Assembly: GCA_016742295.1 (NCBI GenBank)
Contig: JACVCA010000081.1
Span: 1-6,287, forward strand
DNA: 6,287 nt
Direction: 5' to 3'
Source of the DNA: Alphaproteobacteria bacterium
GTDB lineage: Bacteria > Pseudomonadota > Alphaproteobacteria > JAGOMX01
In this document: positions 1-5,265 of the stretch, in pieces
Layout of the letters: every line of letters begins with the position of its first letter
Numbering within the stretch: position 1 is the stretch's first letter
Made by a program: the position numbers and the translations under genes
The notes under the pieces: generated by a model
Database searches by the model: none
Seen by the model: only the letters and a program-made list of their open reading frames with translations
Told to the model about the DNA's origin: nothing

Positions 1-183
1 GGTATAGGTTGCAGATTGAAAAGGATTCGCAGGGTTTTTAAAATTACTACCTCTTAGGTCTTCACGTTCTTTTCCTTTGGCATGACGCATTAAACTAGTT
101 GATTCATCATCACTACTTATTGCTACTTGTAAGTTAAGAGTGCATGAAAATAAAAGGCATATAAAGAATTGATAAGATTTCAT
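1..183 (-). CDS. Secreted protein of unknown function, N-terminal part only
   Basis: An open frame starts at ATG 183-181 and runs without a stop off the left edge, giving 61 residues. It begins MKSYQFFICLLFSC, which is a lysine followed by a hydrophobic stretch of about 12 residues, so it looks like a Sec signal peptide. Cleavage could fall after AIS (residues 21-23). LFSC at residues 11-14 is only a poor lipobox. After residue 23 the chain turns hydrophilic and charged (SSDDEST, then GKEREDLRG). The upstream base context (GCGAGAAAA before the ATG) gives only a weak Shine-Dalgarno. I do not recognise the family. The function cannot be inferred from this fragment; periplasmic or exported location is an inference from the signal-like N-terminus. 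Confidence 0.6.
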   Translation of the reverse strand, partial: MKSYQFFICLLFSCTLNLQVAISSDDESTSLMRHAKGKEREDLRGSNFKNPANPFQSATYT

Positions 184-245
184 TCAATTTTTTCTCGCTT
201 ATTTCTATTGCTTAACAATAATGTCTTAAATTATTTTGAGAATTT

Positions 246-275
246 TTAGAACTTAAAATTTTTTATAACTATAAA
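246..275 (+). promoter_or_regulatory. Possible promoter upstream of the hairpin leader
   Basis: TTAGAA (246-251) and TATAAA (270-275) are 18 bases apart and could be -35 and -10 boxes. Transcription would start near 282, giving a leader of about 80 bases that includes both hairpins at 298-345 before the ATG at 362. Such boxes arise easily by chance in DNA this rich in A and T, so this is weak. Confidence 0.2.
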
Positions 276-297
276 TTTTAATTAAATTTTTTATAAA

Positions 298-345
298 ATC
301 AATACTGTAAAGAATACTGTATTGATAATGCCCCTGTTTATCAAT
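298..345 (+). promoter_or_regulatory. Two overlapping, mutually exclusive hairpins before a ribosome binding site
   Basis: Hairpin 1 pairs ATCAATACTGT (298-308) with ACTGTATTGAT (316-326): 10 of 11 pairs around a 7-base loop. Hairpin 2 pairs ATTGATAA (321-328) with TTATCAAT (338-345): 8 of 8 pairs around a 9-base loop. They share ATTGAT (321-326), so only one can form at a time. AAGGAG (349-354) follows 3 bases after hairpin 2, with ATG at 362. This is the layout of an attenuator or translational switch. The 11-base inverted repeat could instead be a protein operator. The AT-rich arms make chance a real alternative. Confidence 0.3.
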
Positions 346-361
346 TTTAAGGAGCTTTGAG

Positions 362-445
362 ATGTTTTCTAAATGTGTATATTCTAACCAGCCTCTGTTT
401 AATTGTGAAGATAATGTGCTCATAGATGGCCTATTCTTTGGGTGA
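362..445 (+). CDS. Possible 27-residue peptide (small ORF)
   Basis: ATG 362 to TGA 443-445 encodes 27 residues, beginning MFSKCVYSNQP and ending DGLFFG. A full AAGGAG lies at 349-354 with the ideal 7-base gap to the ATG, better than the site of the next real gene. The peptide has two cysteines (residues 5 and 15) and no membrane segment or motif that I recognise. It lies behind two alternative hairpins, so it could be a leader peptide or an independent small protein. Its length is short enough to arise by chance; the ribosome binding site is the only real support. Confidence 0.3.
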   Translation: MFSKCVYSNQPLFNCEDNVLIDGLFFG

Positions 446-559
446 TTATAAAAAGGGTTGGTAATGGCTACATGTTGTGTAAGGTTTGCGAAAATAACGA
501 ATATAATTTACAGATTCTTTTATTCAAATACCCTTTAGAGTTTATGTGAAAAAAGGTTA

Positions 560-1039
560 ATGTTAATGGCTTCATATGTATCAAGCCCGAAGAACATCGG
601 ACTCTTAATTACCAAACTCGTCCAGCCGATCTTTAAAAAGCGTGGGTTTGCAGCTATGAATATTACGACAGATTGGCCTTATATCATTGGAGAAAAGTGG
701 GCAGAAACAACAATTCCGGAAAAGTTGGTATTTAAACCAAACCAGCGACAAAACGGCACTTTGTATCTACGAGTTCAGGGCAGCGCTGCAGTTTTACTGC
801 AGCATATTGAACCGGAGATTATTGAAAGGGTCAATGCTTATTTTGGTTATAAAGCTGTGGCCTCTTTAAAGATGATGCAAGGATTTCATCAAATCTCTGC
901 CAATCAACCGAAAAAAAACACGCCTTTAATGCCCGAGAAAAGAGAGTATATTGAAACCCTGTTGAAAGAAACTGATGAGGGACCTTTAAAGGAGGCCCTC
1001 ATGCAGCTTGGGATGGCAATTCATAAAGTGAGCGATTAG
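560..1039 (+). CDS. dciA: DUF721 / DciA-like protein
   Basis: This encodes a 159-residue DUF721 protein. The family includes DciA, the ancestral loader of the replicative helicase DnaB in bacteria without DnaC, so the likely role is delivering helicase at replication start in the cytoplasm. Diagnostic features are W39, the IIGEKWAETTIP stretch (residues 42-53), the strand TLYLRVQGSAA (67-77), LLQHIEPEIIERVNAYFG (79-96) and a following KMMQ. The C-terminal helix GPLKEALMQLGMAIHKV resembles the tail seen in alphaproteobacterial members. The start could be ATG 560 or, two codons later, ATG 566; AAAAGG at 551-556 is better spaced (9 bases) for the second. It stands alone on this strand and converges on the next gene with only 16 bases between. 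No clear terminator is visible. The family call is firm; the helicase-loading role is by family. Confidence 0.85.
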   Translation: MLMASYVSSPKNIGLLITKLVQPIFKKRGFAAMNITTDWPYIIGEKWAETTIPEKLVFKPNQRQNGTLYLRVQGSAAVLLQHIEPEIIERVNAYFGYKAVASLKMMQGFHQISANQPKKNTPLMPEKREYIETLLKETDEGPLKEALMQLGMAIHKVSD

Positions 1040-1055
1040 ACTTTGCTTTAAAAAA

Positions 1056-1415
1056 TTATGAATCGCTTAAGCGTTTTGGTAGGGCAATAATACCATCAAC
1101 TTCGTCGCTGTCGTCTTCAAGTTCGACTGTGTCTTCTATAAACCCATCATCTTCAAGGGTAATTTCTTCAATTTCTTCCAGCCCTTCTACATTTAAAAGT
1201 TCTGCGTCTTCAAGGTTTTCTGGTATAATTTCCGGTGCTTGAATTTTTGGGGCTTCTTTAGCTTTTGTTCCTTTTGAACGACGGGGCTTTTTGCCGGCTT
1301 CAGGATTAAACTCCGCGCTACATTTAGGACAAACAATTGGACTACGTTTCATATCGTAGAACATTGCTTTACAAGGTTGACAAATTCTCTTCTCGCCCCA
1401 CTCTGGTTTTGCCAT
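1056..1415 (-). CDS. FYDLN-acid family zinc-ribbon protein (TIGR02300-like)
   Basis: A 119-residue cytoplasmic protein of a family found in Alphaproteobacteria whose function is unknown. The N-terminus MAKPEWGEKRICQPC, the CxxC pairs at residues 12-15 and 29-32 and the phrase FYD (19-21) identify it; two CxxC knuckles suggest a small zinc ribbon. The usual FYDLNR reads FYDMKR here. After a basic linker (KKPRRSKGTKAKE, residues 43-55) the C-terminal half is very acidic, rich in E and D, as the family name implies. The start is secure: AAGGAGAGG at 1429-1421 precedes the ATG by 5 bases. It is the last gene of a minus-strand group after the RluC-type gene, across an 87-base gap. A weak TTGTCA box lies in that gap, but no convincing -10 follows. 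Confidence 0.85.
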   Translation of the reverse strand: MAKPEWGEKRICQPCKAMFYDMKRSPIVCPKCSAEFNPEAGKKPRRSKGTKAKEAPKIQAPEIIPENLEDAELLNVEGLEEIEEITLEDDGFIEDTVELEDDSDEVDGIIALPKRLSDS

Positions 1416-1502
1416 GGTTACCTCTCCTTAAAATAACTTCCTTTGAGCCTATCATTGACAAAAAAAAGTTAAATTATCATTAAATTGCTGTGGCGATGAT
1501 CA

Positions 1503-2468
1503 TTACCCGATTCTATTTAAAAAGCCAATACTTTTCAATGTTTCAACCATATGTTCGGGAAGTGGAGCATTAAATGACTTTATTTCACCATTAACGCTAG
1601 GGAATTCAATCTTATAGGCATGTAGATGCATTTTTGTGCGATTATGAAAAGGGTGGGCTTTGGCACCTCCATATTTACCGTCACCTAAGATGGGCGTGTT
1701 TAATATCCCGCAATGCACACGTAATTGGTGTGTACGACCTGTCTGAGGTTTTAACTCCAACAAAGTGAGACCTGAATTATGGTCGTGTTGTAGAACACGA
1801 TATACTGTCGTTGCTTCAAGACCATTTTCTAGCGCAACAGCCATTTTTTCACCATTTTGTCCTGACAGCTTTGCAATAGGCACCTTGATTTGACCTGAAA
1901 GCTTTTCAGGTTTGCCAACAACTAAGGCCCAGTAAGTTTTGTGAACTTTTCGTTCATAAAATGCCTTGGTTAAAAAGCGTGAAGCCGCAAGTGTCTTTGC
2001 CAAGAGCAAGAGGCCTGAAGTATTCTTATCAATTCGATGTACGAGACGTGGCATCTGGCCGTCTTTCTCGCTAAAAGCTTCTAAAAGTCTATCGATATGA
2101 AGGAATGTTTTAGTTCCCCCCTGTACGGCTAATCCGTAAGGCTTGTTAATAACGATTATATCCTCATCTTGATATAAAACCGTATTACGGATCAGAGCCT
2201 GCTCTTTCCCTGTTAAGGGCATATCTCTAGGGTTTTGGGGAGCAGGCGTTGCCTCAAGCTCTTTGATCAAGGGAGGAATACGGATAACCTGACCGGGCTG
2301 CAGTCTCAAACCTGCTTTAACGCGTTTACCATCAACACGCAGCTGTCCCAAACGTAGCCATTTTTCAATCTGCCCTTGCTTAAGCTTTGGAAATTGACGT
2401 TTTAAATAGCGATCTAGTCGGCACTCGCCTTCATTCTCTGCAATAATTAAGTTTTGAACATGAGTCAT
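1503..2468 (-). CDS. rluC: RluC-type 23S rRNA pseudouridine synthase
   Basis: A RluA-family pseudouridine synthase, most like RluC, which in E. coli isomerises three uridines in 23S rRNA. Counting from ATG 2468-2466 it has 321 residues, the usual RluC length. An S4 RNA-binding domain covers about residues 15-65 (ECRLDRYL, LRLGQLRVDGKRVKAG). The catalytic domain has NKPYGLAVQGG (108-118), HRIDKNTSG with the catalytic aspartate at 147, and GRTHQLRVH (244-252). The frame can be extended 12 codons to a TTG at 2504, but that overlaps the upstream gene and has no ribosome binding site. I therefore prefer the ATG, which starts 10 bases after the upstream stop; its GAGG is close, only 2 bases away, so translational coupling is likely. 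RluC versus another RluA-type specificity is not fixed by sequence alone. Confidence 0.85.
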   Translation of the reverse strand: MTHVQNLIIAENEGECRLDRYLKRQFPKLKQGQIEKWLRLGQLRVDGKRVKAGLRLQPGQVIRIPPLIKELEATPAPQNPRDMPLTGKEQALIRNTVLYQDEDIIVINKPYGLAVQGGTKTFLHIDRLLEAFSEKDGQMPRLVHRIDKNTSGLLLLAKTLAASRFLTKAFYERKVHKTYWALVVGKPEKLSGQIKVPIAKLSGQNGEKMAVALENGLEATTVYRVLQHDHNSGLTLLELKPQTGRTHQLRVHCGILNTPILGDGKYGGAKAHPFHNRTKMHLHAYKIEFPSVNGEIKSFNAPLPEHMVETLKSIGFLNRIG

Positions 2469-2478
2469 AACCTCAGAG

Positions 2479-3051
2479 TTAGAGGGTATTGTCTTCCAAA
2501 TCAAGAGTGATTGTGAGCTTTAGTTTCTCAGAAAAATAATCTTTTGACGATTTTCTAAAATATTGCTGACCTTTGGCAAGGATTTTAAAATTTTGCAAGG
2601 AGAGGTCTTGAGCCTTTAGCTCACTATTTGAAAAAGAATATAGGCTTGCACCGGTTAATAACGTGGCCAGTATACTACTCCGAACTATCACCCCTGTCCT
2701 TGAGCTAGGTGCTTGCTTCACCACAGTATTTGAAGTAATGAGAGACCGTTGAGATTTTTGCTCGTCCTCTGTCTCTTCTTTCTGAATAAAGCCTACTTGA
2801 ACTTCTTGGTCTGTCTTGGATGCTTTTTGATCGTTAACTTTTGAGCGCTTGGAAGGAGGGAGAAAAAGACCAAGTTCTTTACCAATCAGCTCCTTGGCTC
2901 TTAAAGCTACATTAATTTTACCCATCTCCATCGCGAGAATGAAAATTTTCTCCATATCATCAAGGATTGGTTTGCGAGAGGGATACTCTTGATAATCATC
3001 TTGTTGAGAATAGGGGCTATTTGTTCGATTGCTGTTGTGAAGGTTTTTCAT
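2479..3051 (-). CDS. Hypothetical protein with a terminase-small-subunit-like helix motif
   Basis: A 190-residue protein that I do not recognise as a whole. AAAGGAG sits 9 bases before the ATG, so the start is good. Residues 1-28 are polar (N, Q, S, Y). Residues 31-63 hold DDMEKIF, then INVALRAKELIGKELGLF, which closely resembles the helix ending ELLGKHLGMF in small terminase subunits of phages. Residues 66-118 are charged and probably disordered. Residues 121-141 are moderately hydrophobic (SSILATLLTGASLYSFS) and could be a single membrane segment or simply a buried helix. The last 50 residues are mixed and basic. The stop is 10 bases before the rluC ATG, so the two genes are probably co-transcribed. 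A possible promoter is TTGTCG (3129-3124) with TATCTT (3108-3103), spacer 15. A domesticated phage protein is possible but unproven. Confidence 0.65.
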   Translation of the reverse strand: MKNLHNSNRTNSPYSQQDDYQEYPSRKPILDDMEKIFILAMEMGKINVALRAKELIGKELGLFLPPSKRSKVNDQKASKTDQEVQVGFIQKEETEDEQKSQRSLITSNTVVKQAPSSRTGVIVRSSILATLLTGASLYSFSNSELKAQDLSLQNFKILAKGQQYFRKSSKDYFSEKLKLTITLDLEDNTL

Positions 3052-3156
3052 TTTTTTATCTCCTTTAGTAAATATGAACCTTATTCGATTTTGACGGCCA
3101 TTAAGATATAAAGCTTAGAAAAGCGACAAGATGGGCAATTAAGATAAAATAATAAG

Positions 3157-3285
3157 GGAGAAGATTAAGGCTGGTGTGGGGTGACTTTCGTTATTAAAAC
3201 CTTGTTATTCTTATTAGATGGTACTTCAGCCTCCCCACAGCCATGATCAAAGCTCTTTTTGAAGAGCTGTTCAAGATATTTTTTT
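3157..3285 (+). ncRNA. Candidate small structured RNA
   Basis: TGTGGGG (3175-3181) pairs with CCCCACA (3233-3239), and the helix continues as GGC (3169-3171) with GCC (3240-3242) around a 3-base bulge, closing a 51-base inner region. A second hairpin followed by seven T (3251-3285) could end the transcript. TAAAAT (3145-3150) could be a -10 box, with only a poor -35. I compared it by eye with tRNA, SRP RNA and RNase P RNA signatures and found none. A remnant of inverted repeats from a small mobile element, GGCTGGTGTGGGG against GGCTGTGGGG, is an alternative. Confidence 0.22.
3251..3285 (+). terminator. Terminator-like hairpin with trailing T-run
   Basis: AGCTCTT (3251-3257) and AAGAGCT (3262-3268) form a perfect 7-base-pair stem with a TTTG loop. 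A run of seven T follows at 3279-3285, ten bases after the stem, which is further than in a classic intrinsic terminator. It would act on plus-strand transcripts. No T-run follows on the minus strand. Confidence 0.35.
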
Positions 3286-3371
3286 AATTTAGAGTTATTA
3301 TTTTATTCTTTTATAAATTAGATACATTTATAACATTAAAGGTTCACAGCATTTAAAAAAATATTGAGCAG

Positions 3372-3572
3372 GCTGCCCAGAACTCAAGCATTAGTTTTTA
3401 AGAGCTCTTTAAGCTACTGACGTCATTATCCATCTGAAGGCTGTACCCAGCCTGCGCACCGGAAATAGCGGTCAAGATGAATAAATGGAAGACCCAAGTA
3501 TTAGGCAGAGGTAAGAGCGAGAGCTGTTTTTTTTGCCTCGCTACTATCTAAGATAAAAGCCCATTTAATCAT
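3372..3572 (-). pseudogene. Decayed P-loop NTPase gene (FlaR / topology-modulation-like)
   Basis: One frame from ATG 3572-3570 translates as a ruined member of the small P-loop NTPase family annotated as FlaR or topology modulation protein. The start MIKWAFIL is followed by DSSEAKKTALAL where a GxxGxGKST Walker A would be. Then come a stop, LGLPFIHLD, RYFRCAGWVQPSD, two stops, RQ, a stop, LKELLKTNA, a stop and VLG. In relatives the equivalents are LGLPVIHLD, a tryptophan-rich FWxPGW and a WVIDGNY element. The stops are TAA 3503-3501, TAA 3428-3426, TGA 3425-3423, TAG 3416-3414 and TGA 3386-3384; two TGA fall where relatives have tryptophan. The C-terminal half is missing. GGGAG sits 8 bases before the ATG, and the gene begins 16 bases after the glycosylase stop, so it was probably the third gene of the aroK-udg operon. 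The family assignment is from remembered motifs. Confidence 0.6.
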
Positions 3573-3588
3573 GAGGTTACTCCCTTCC

Positions 3589-4407
3589 TTAGAGCAACAT
3601 TTTGTCCAAAACGACTTTTAATGCTAGCAGGTCTTGCCAGGCGATACGTTTTTGACCAGGTGAGCGCAGCAAATAAGCCGGATGATAAATTGCATAAGCT
3701 TTTATAGGGGCTGCCATCCGTGAGGTTTGATAGTCTAGCCACTTACCCCGCAAACGCATAATCCCGTCTTGACGGTTTAAAAGCGTTTTGGCAGACGTGC
3801 CTCCTACTAGCACAATGACCTTTGGGTTAACAAGCTCAATATGGCGTTCGACAAAAGGTAGGCATGCAGAAGTTTCGGCAAGAGTGGGTTGTCGGTTGCC
3901 TGGCGGACGCCAAGGCAGAATGTTGGTGATATAGAATTTTGTGCGGTCATAACCGATAGTTGCAAACATCCGATCTAAAAGTTGGCCACTTAATCCTACA
4001 AAAGGACGGCCTAACCGATCCTCATCGGCACCCGGTGCTTCTCCAATCAGCATAACATCTGCATTGGGATTGCCCTCTCCAAATACTAGATTTGTTGCTG
4101 TGTTTTTAAGAGGGCAACCGTTAAATGCTTGAAGAGCGTTACGCAATTCTTCAAGAGTTTGACAAGCTTCTACTGTGGTTTGAGCAGCTTGAGCCACTGC
4201 TTGCGGATTTAGTAAACTCTGTGGGGAGAGGGGGGGGATGGATTTCATTGGGGCCTCCCGGTGTAAGGGGTTATGCTTGATATTAGAGAGAGCGAACTTG
4301 CAAACAGGAGTTTTAGTTAAATCTACCGCCTTTTCAGAAACCAAAGCATCAGTTCCTATATCGAGGTGCCATTGCCAAATTGCTTTTAAATGCTGTGAAT
4401 TATACAT
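3589..4407 (-). CDS. Uracil-DNA glycosylase, family 4-like
   Basis: A 272-residue cytoplasmic base-excision repair enzyme that removes uracil from DNA. The glycosylase fold starts near residue 95: NLVFGEGNPNA (106-116), motif A GEAPGADED (122-130), RPFVGLSGQLLDRM (134-147), LPWRPPGNRQPT (164-175), and motif B HPAYLLR (242-248). Residues 7-27 (HLKAIWQWHLDIGTDALVSEK) match the N-terminal extension common in alphaproteobacterial members, so ATG 4407 is the better start even without a clear ribosome binding site. It overlaps the aroK stop by 8 bases, so translation is probably coupled. Of the four iron-sulfur cysteines of classic family 4 enzymes, C98 and C182 remain, while the other positions are F95 and W166; a 4Fe-4S cluster is therefore doubtful. 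A run of eight C in the N-terminal linker is listed separately. Confidence 0.88.
   Translation of the reverse strand: MYNSQHLKAIWQWHLDIGTDALVSEKAVDLTKTPVCKFALSNIKHNPLHREAPMKSIPPLSPQSLLNPQAVAQAAQTTVEACQTLEELRNALQAFNGCPLKNTATNLVFGEGNPNADVMLIGEAPGADEDRLGRPFVGLSGQLLDRMFATIGYDRTKFYITNILPWRPPGNRQPTLAETSACLPFVERHIELVNPKVIVLVGGTSAKTLLNRQDGIMRLRGKWLDYQTSRMAAPIKAYAIYHPAYLLRSPGQKRIAWQDLLALKVVLDKMLL
4230..4237. repeat. Homopolymer of eight G (C8 on the coding strand)
   Basis: Eight consecutive G on the plus strand, read as eight C in the uracil-DNA glycosylase gene, where it spans codons 57-60 (I, P, P, L). It lies in the low-complexity linker ahead of the catalytic domain. Gain or loss of one base would shift the frame before any catalytic motif. 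Such a tract is unusual in DNA this AT-rich. Confidence 0.8.
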
Positions 4408-4978
4408 GAGTTATTTTCAGATCGCGCTCCATCTCAAGCTTGGACATATAACGATTGAGTTCAATGATAATTTTTTCAGTTGTTGCGTCAGGTAAAGTAT
4501 TGTCACAGGGAATTTGAATATCCGCTTCTGCGTAAAGTGGATGGTAGGTTTCAATTAACTCCTCTAAAGTACTCCGGGCACTGCCTTCAGCAAATTGTGG
4601 ACGATGATCCCGTCTTTCAATTCGAGGTAAGATTGTTTCTAGATCTGCCTTAAGCCAGATCGAGATGGCGTGTTGCTTGATAAGTTGACGCGTTTCAAAA
4701 ACTGCAAATGCACTTCCTCCGGTAGCCAATACACAAGGTGATTCATTTAATAGCCTTTTGATGACACGCCTTTCAACTTCATGGAAGGCGCTTTCCCCGT
4801 AAAGGCTAAAGATATCGGCAACTGAGCAAGCTGAAGCAACCTCGACCTCATGGTCAGAATCCGTGAACTTGAGATCTAACCGTCTTGCGAGTTTACGACC
4901 AATACTGGTCTTTCCTACACCCATCATTCCAATTAAAACTAAGGTTTTTGGGATTTTGATATTAAAAATGTTAGTCAT
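4400..4978 (-). CDS. aroK: Shikimate kinase homologue with altered substrate site
   Basis: A 192-residue shikimate kinase homologue; the family phosphorylates shikimate with ATP in chorismate synthesis. Walker A is intact (GMMGVGKTS, residues 17-25), as are the DSD (40-42), LATGG (84-88) and the lid arginine in RDHRP (R126). Compared with E. coli AroK, however, the shikimate-binding R58 in FRDRE is H66 (FHEVE), R136 in ERNPLY is Y145 (ETYHPLY), and the third glycine of GGG is S89. ATP binding should hold, but normal shikimate binding is doubtful. The start at 4978 has no good Shine-Dalgarno; no other start upstream in frame is apparent. It is divergent from the small-protein/xerD genes, the common alphaproteobacterial order, but aroB, usually next, is replaced by the glycosylase gene, which overlaps it by 8 bases. 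Confidence 0.85.
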   Translation of the reverse strand: MTNIFNIKIPKTLVLIGMMGVGKTSIGRKLARRLDLKFTDSDHEVEVASACSVADIFSLYGESAFHEVERRVIKRLLNESPCVLATGGSAFAVFETRQLIKQHAISIWLKADLETILPRIERRDHRPQFAEGSARSTLEELIETYHPLYAEADIQIPCDNTLPDATTEKIIIELNRYMSKLEMERDLKITHV

Positions 4979-5011
4979 TCTTTGTACCGATTCAAAATCT
5001 ATCCTTTTCGA

Positions 5012-5038
5012 TTGTCATACTTATATCCATGTTATAAT
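5012..5038 (+). promoter_or_regulatory. Promoter for the small-protein/xerD transcript
   Basis: TTGTCA (5012-5017) and a perfect TATAAT (5033-5038) are separated by 15 bases, slightly short but with strong boxes. Transcription would begin near 5045 and read the 48-codon gene and xerD. The TTATAA core (5032-5037) is palindromic and might also serve aroK on the other strand, though no matching -35 is clear there. Confidence 0.45.
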
Positions 5039-5080
5039 GTACTATCTCATAGCTAGGATGCAAGAGGAGCCTATAGAAAA

Positions 5081-5227
5081 ATGAGTATGATTATGAAAAT
5101 TCTTTGGGCAATTTTATGTCTAAGCCTTATTGTGGGGGCTGTGGCGCTTGCAACTTGGGGCATTCCTGCACCCACTGCAGAGGTCACAAAACAAATTCCC
5201 ACGAATCGCTTTCTTAAGAAAGAATAA
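5081..5227 (+). CDS. Small membrane-anchored protein upstream of xerD
   Basis: ATG 5081 to TAA 5225-5227 encodes 48 residues. Residues 6-25 (KILWAILCLSLIVGAVALAT) form one membrane segment or uncleaved signal anchor. The tail WGIPAPTAEVTKQIPTNRF (26-44) plus LKKE probably lies outside the cytoplasm. AGGAG at 5065-5069 is 11 bases before the ATG, behind a good promoter at 5012-5038. I recall similarly short ORFs with a W-x-IP-x-P ... K-x-IP-x-x-RF tail in this position beside xerD in Alphaproteobacteria, which supports a real conserved gene; its function is unknown to me. It ends 38 bases before xerD and is probably co-transcribed with it. A reverse-strand frame also covers these bases, but it has no such support. 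Confidence 0.75.
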   Translation: MSMIMKILWAILCLSLIVGAVALATWGIPAPTAEVTKQIPTNRFLKKE

Positions 5228-5265
5228 AGTTGAAGCTTTTTAAATATTGAGTTGCTTACAAAAAC

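Larger units (their letters stand above)
184..559. other. AT-rich intergenic region between divergent genes
   Basis: This 376-base gap separates the secreted-protein start (minus) from the DciA-like gene (plus). Bases about 220-300 are almost purely A and T. It contains a possible plus-strand promoter, two overlapping hairpins (298-345), and a 27-codon ORF with a good ribosome binding site (362-445); these are listed separately. A perfect TATAAT at 502-507 could be the -10 box of the gene starting at 560, but no good -35 lies at the right distance: TTGTGT at 475-480 is 21 bases away. I see nothing else in it. Confidence 0.7.
3052..3368. other. Non-coding stretch upstream of the 190-aa gene
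   Basis: About 317 bases without a credible protein gene on either strand. It carries the upstream region of the minus-strand gene at 3051, a possible structured RNA on the plus strand with a terminator-like hairpin (listed separately), and AT-rich DNA at 3275-3360. The pseudogene's reading frame shows a further stop-free run of about 38 codons (3276 down to about 3166, minus), but its translation, such as SNKNNKVLITKV, does not match anything I can name. The right end probably holds eroded sequence from the pseudogene's lost C-terminal half. Confidence 0.5.

Noticed and set aside
687..869. 60-codon plus-strand frame
   Set aside because: It is a shadow of the DUF721 gene with no motif or ribosome site.
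988..1039. AAAGGAGG (988-995) five bases before an in-frame ATG (1001) at the end of the DUF721 gene, inside a small inverted repeat
   Set aside because: It would make only a 12-residue peptide, and the bases are explained by the conserved KEALMQLG helix codons.
1061..1073. CGCTTAAGCG palindrome and AGCGATT/AATCGCT pair at the convergent gene ends
   Set aside because: The bases lie within coding ends, no T-run follows, and the stems are short, so I do not call a terminator.
2469..2504. TTG start extending the RluC-type protein by 12 residues
   Set aside because: It has no ribosome binding site, overlaps the upstream gene, and family length fits the ATG at 2468 better.
3368..3455. GCAGGCTG and CAGCCTGC inverted repeat (8 of 8 bases, 72 apart)
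   Set aside because: It falls inside the pseudogene and its right arm is explained by the AGWVQP codons; probably chance.
4238..4495. 85-codon plus-strand frame
   Set aside because: It lies opposite the aroK/glycosylase junction and its translation has no sensible features.
4863..5084. 73-codon plus-strand frame
   Set aside because: It runs opposite the aroK start and through the divergent promoter region; the start of aroK is well supported.
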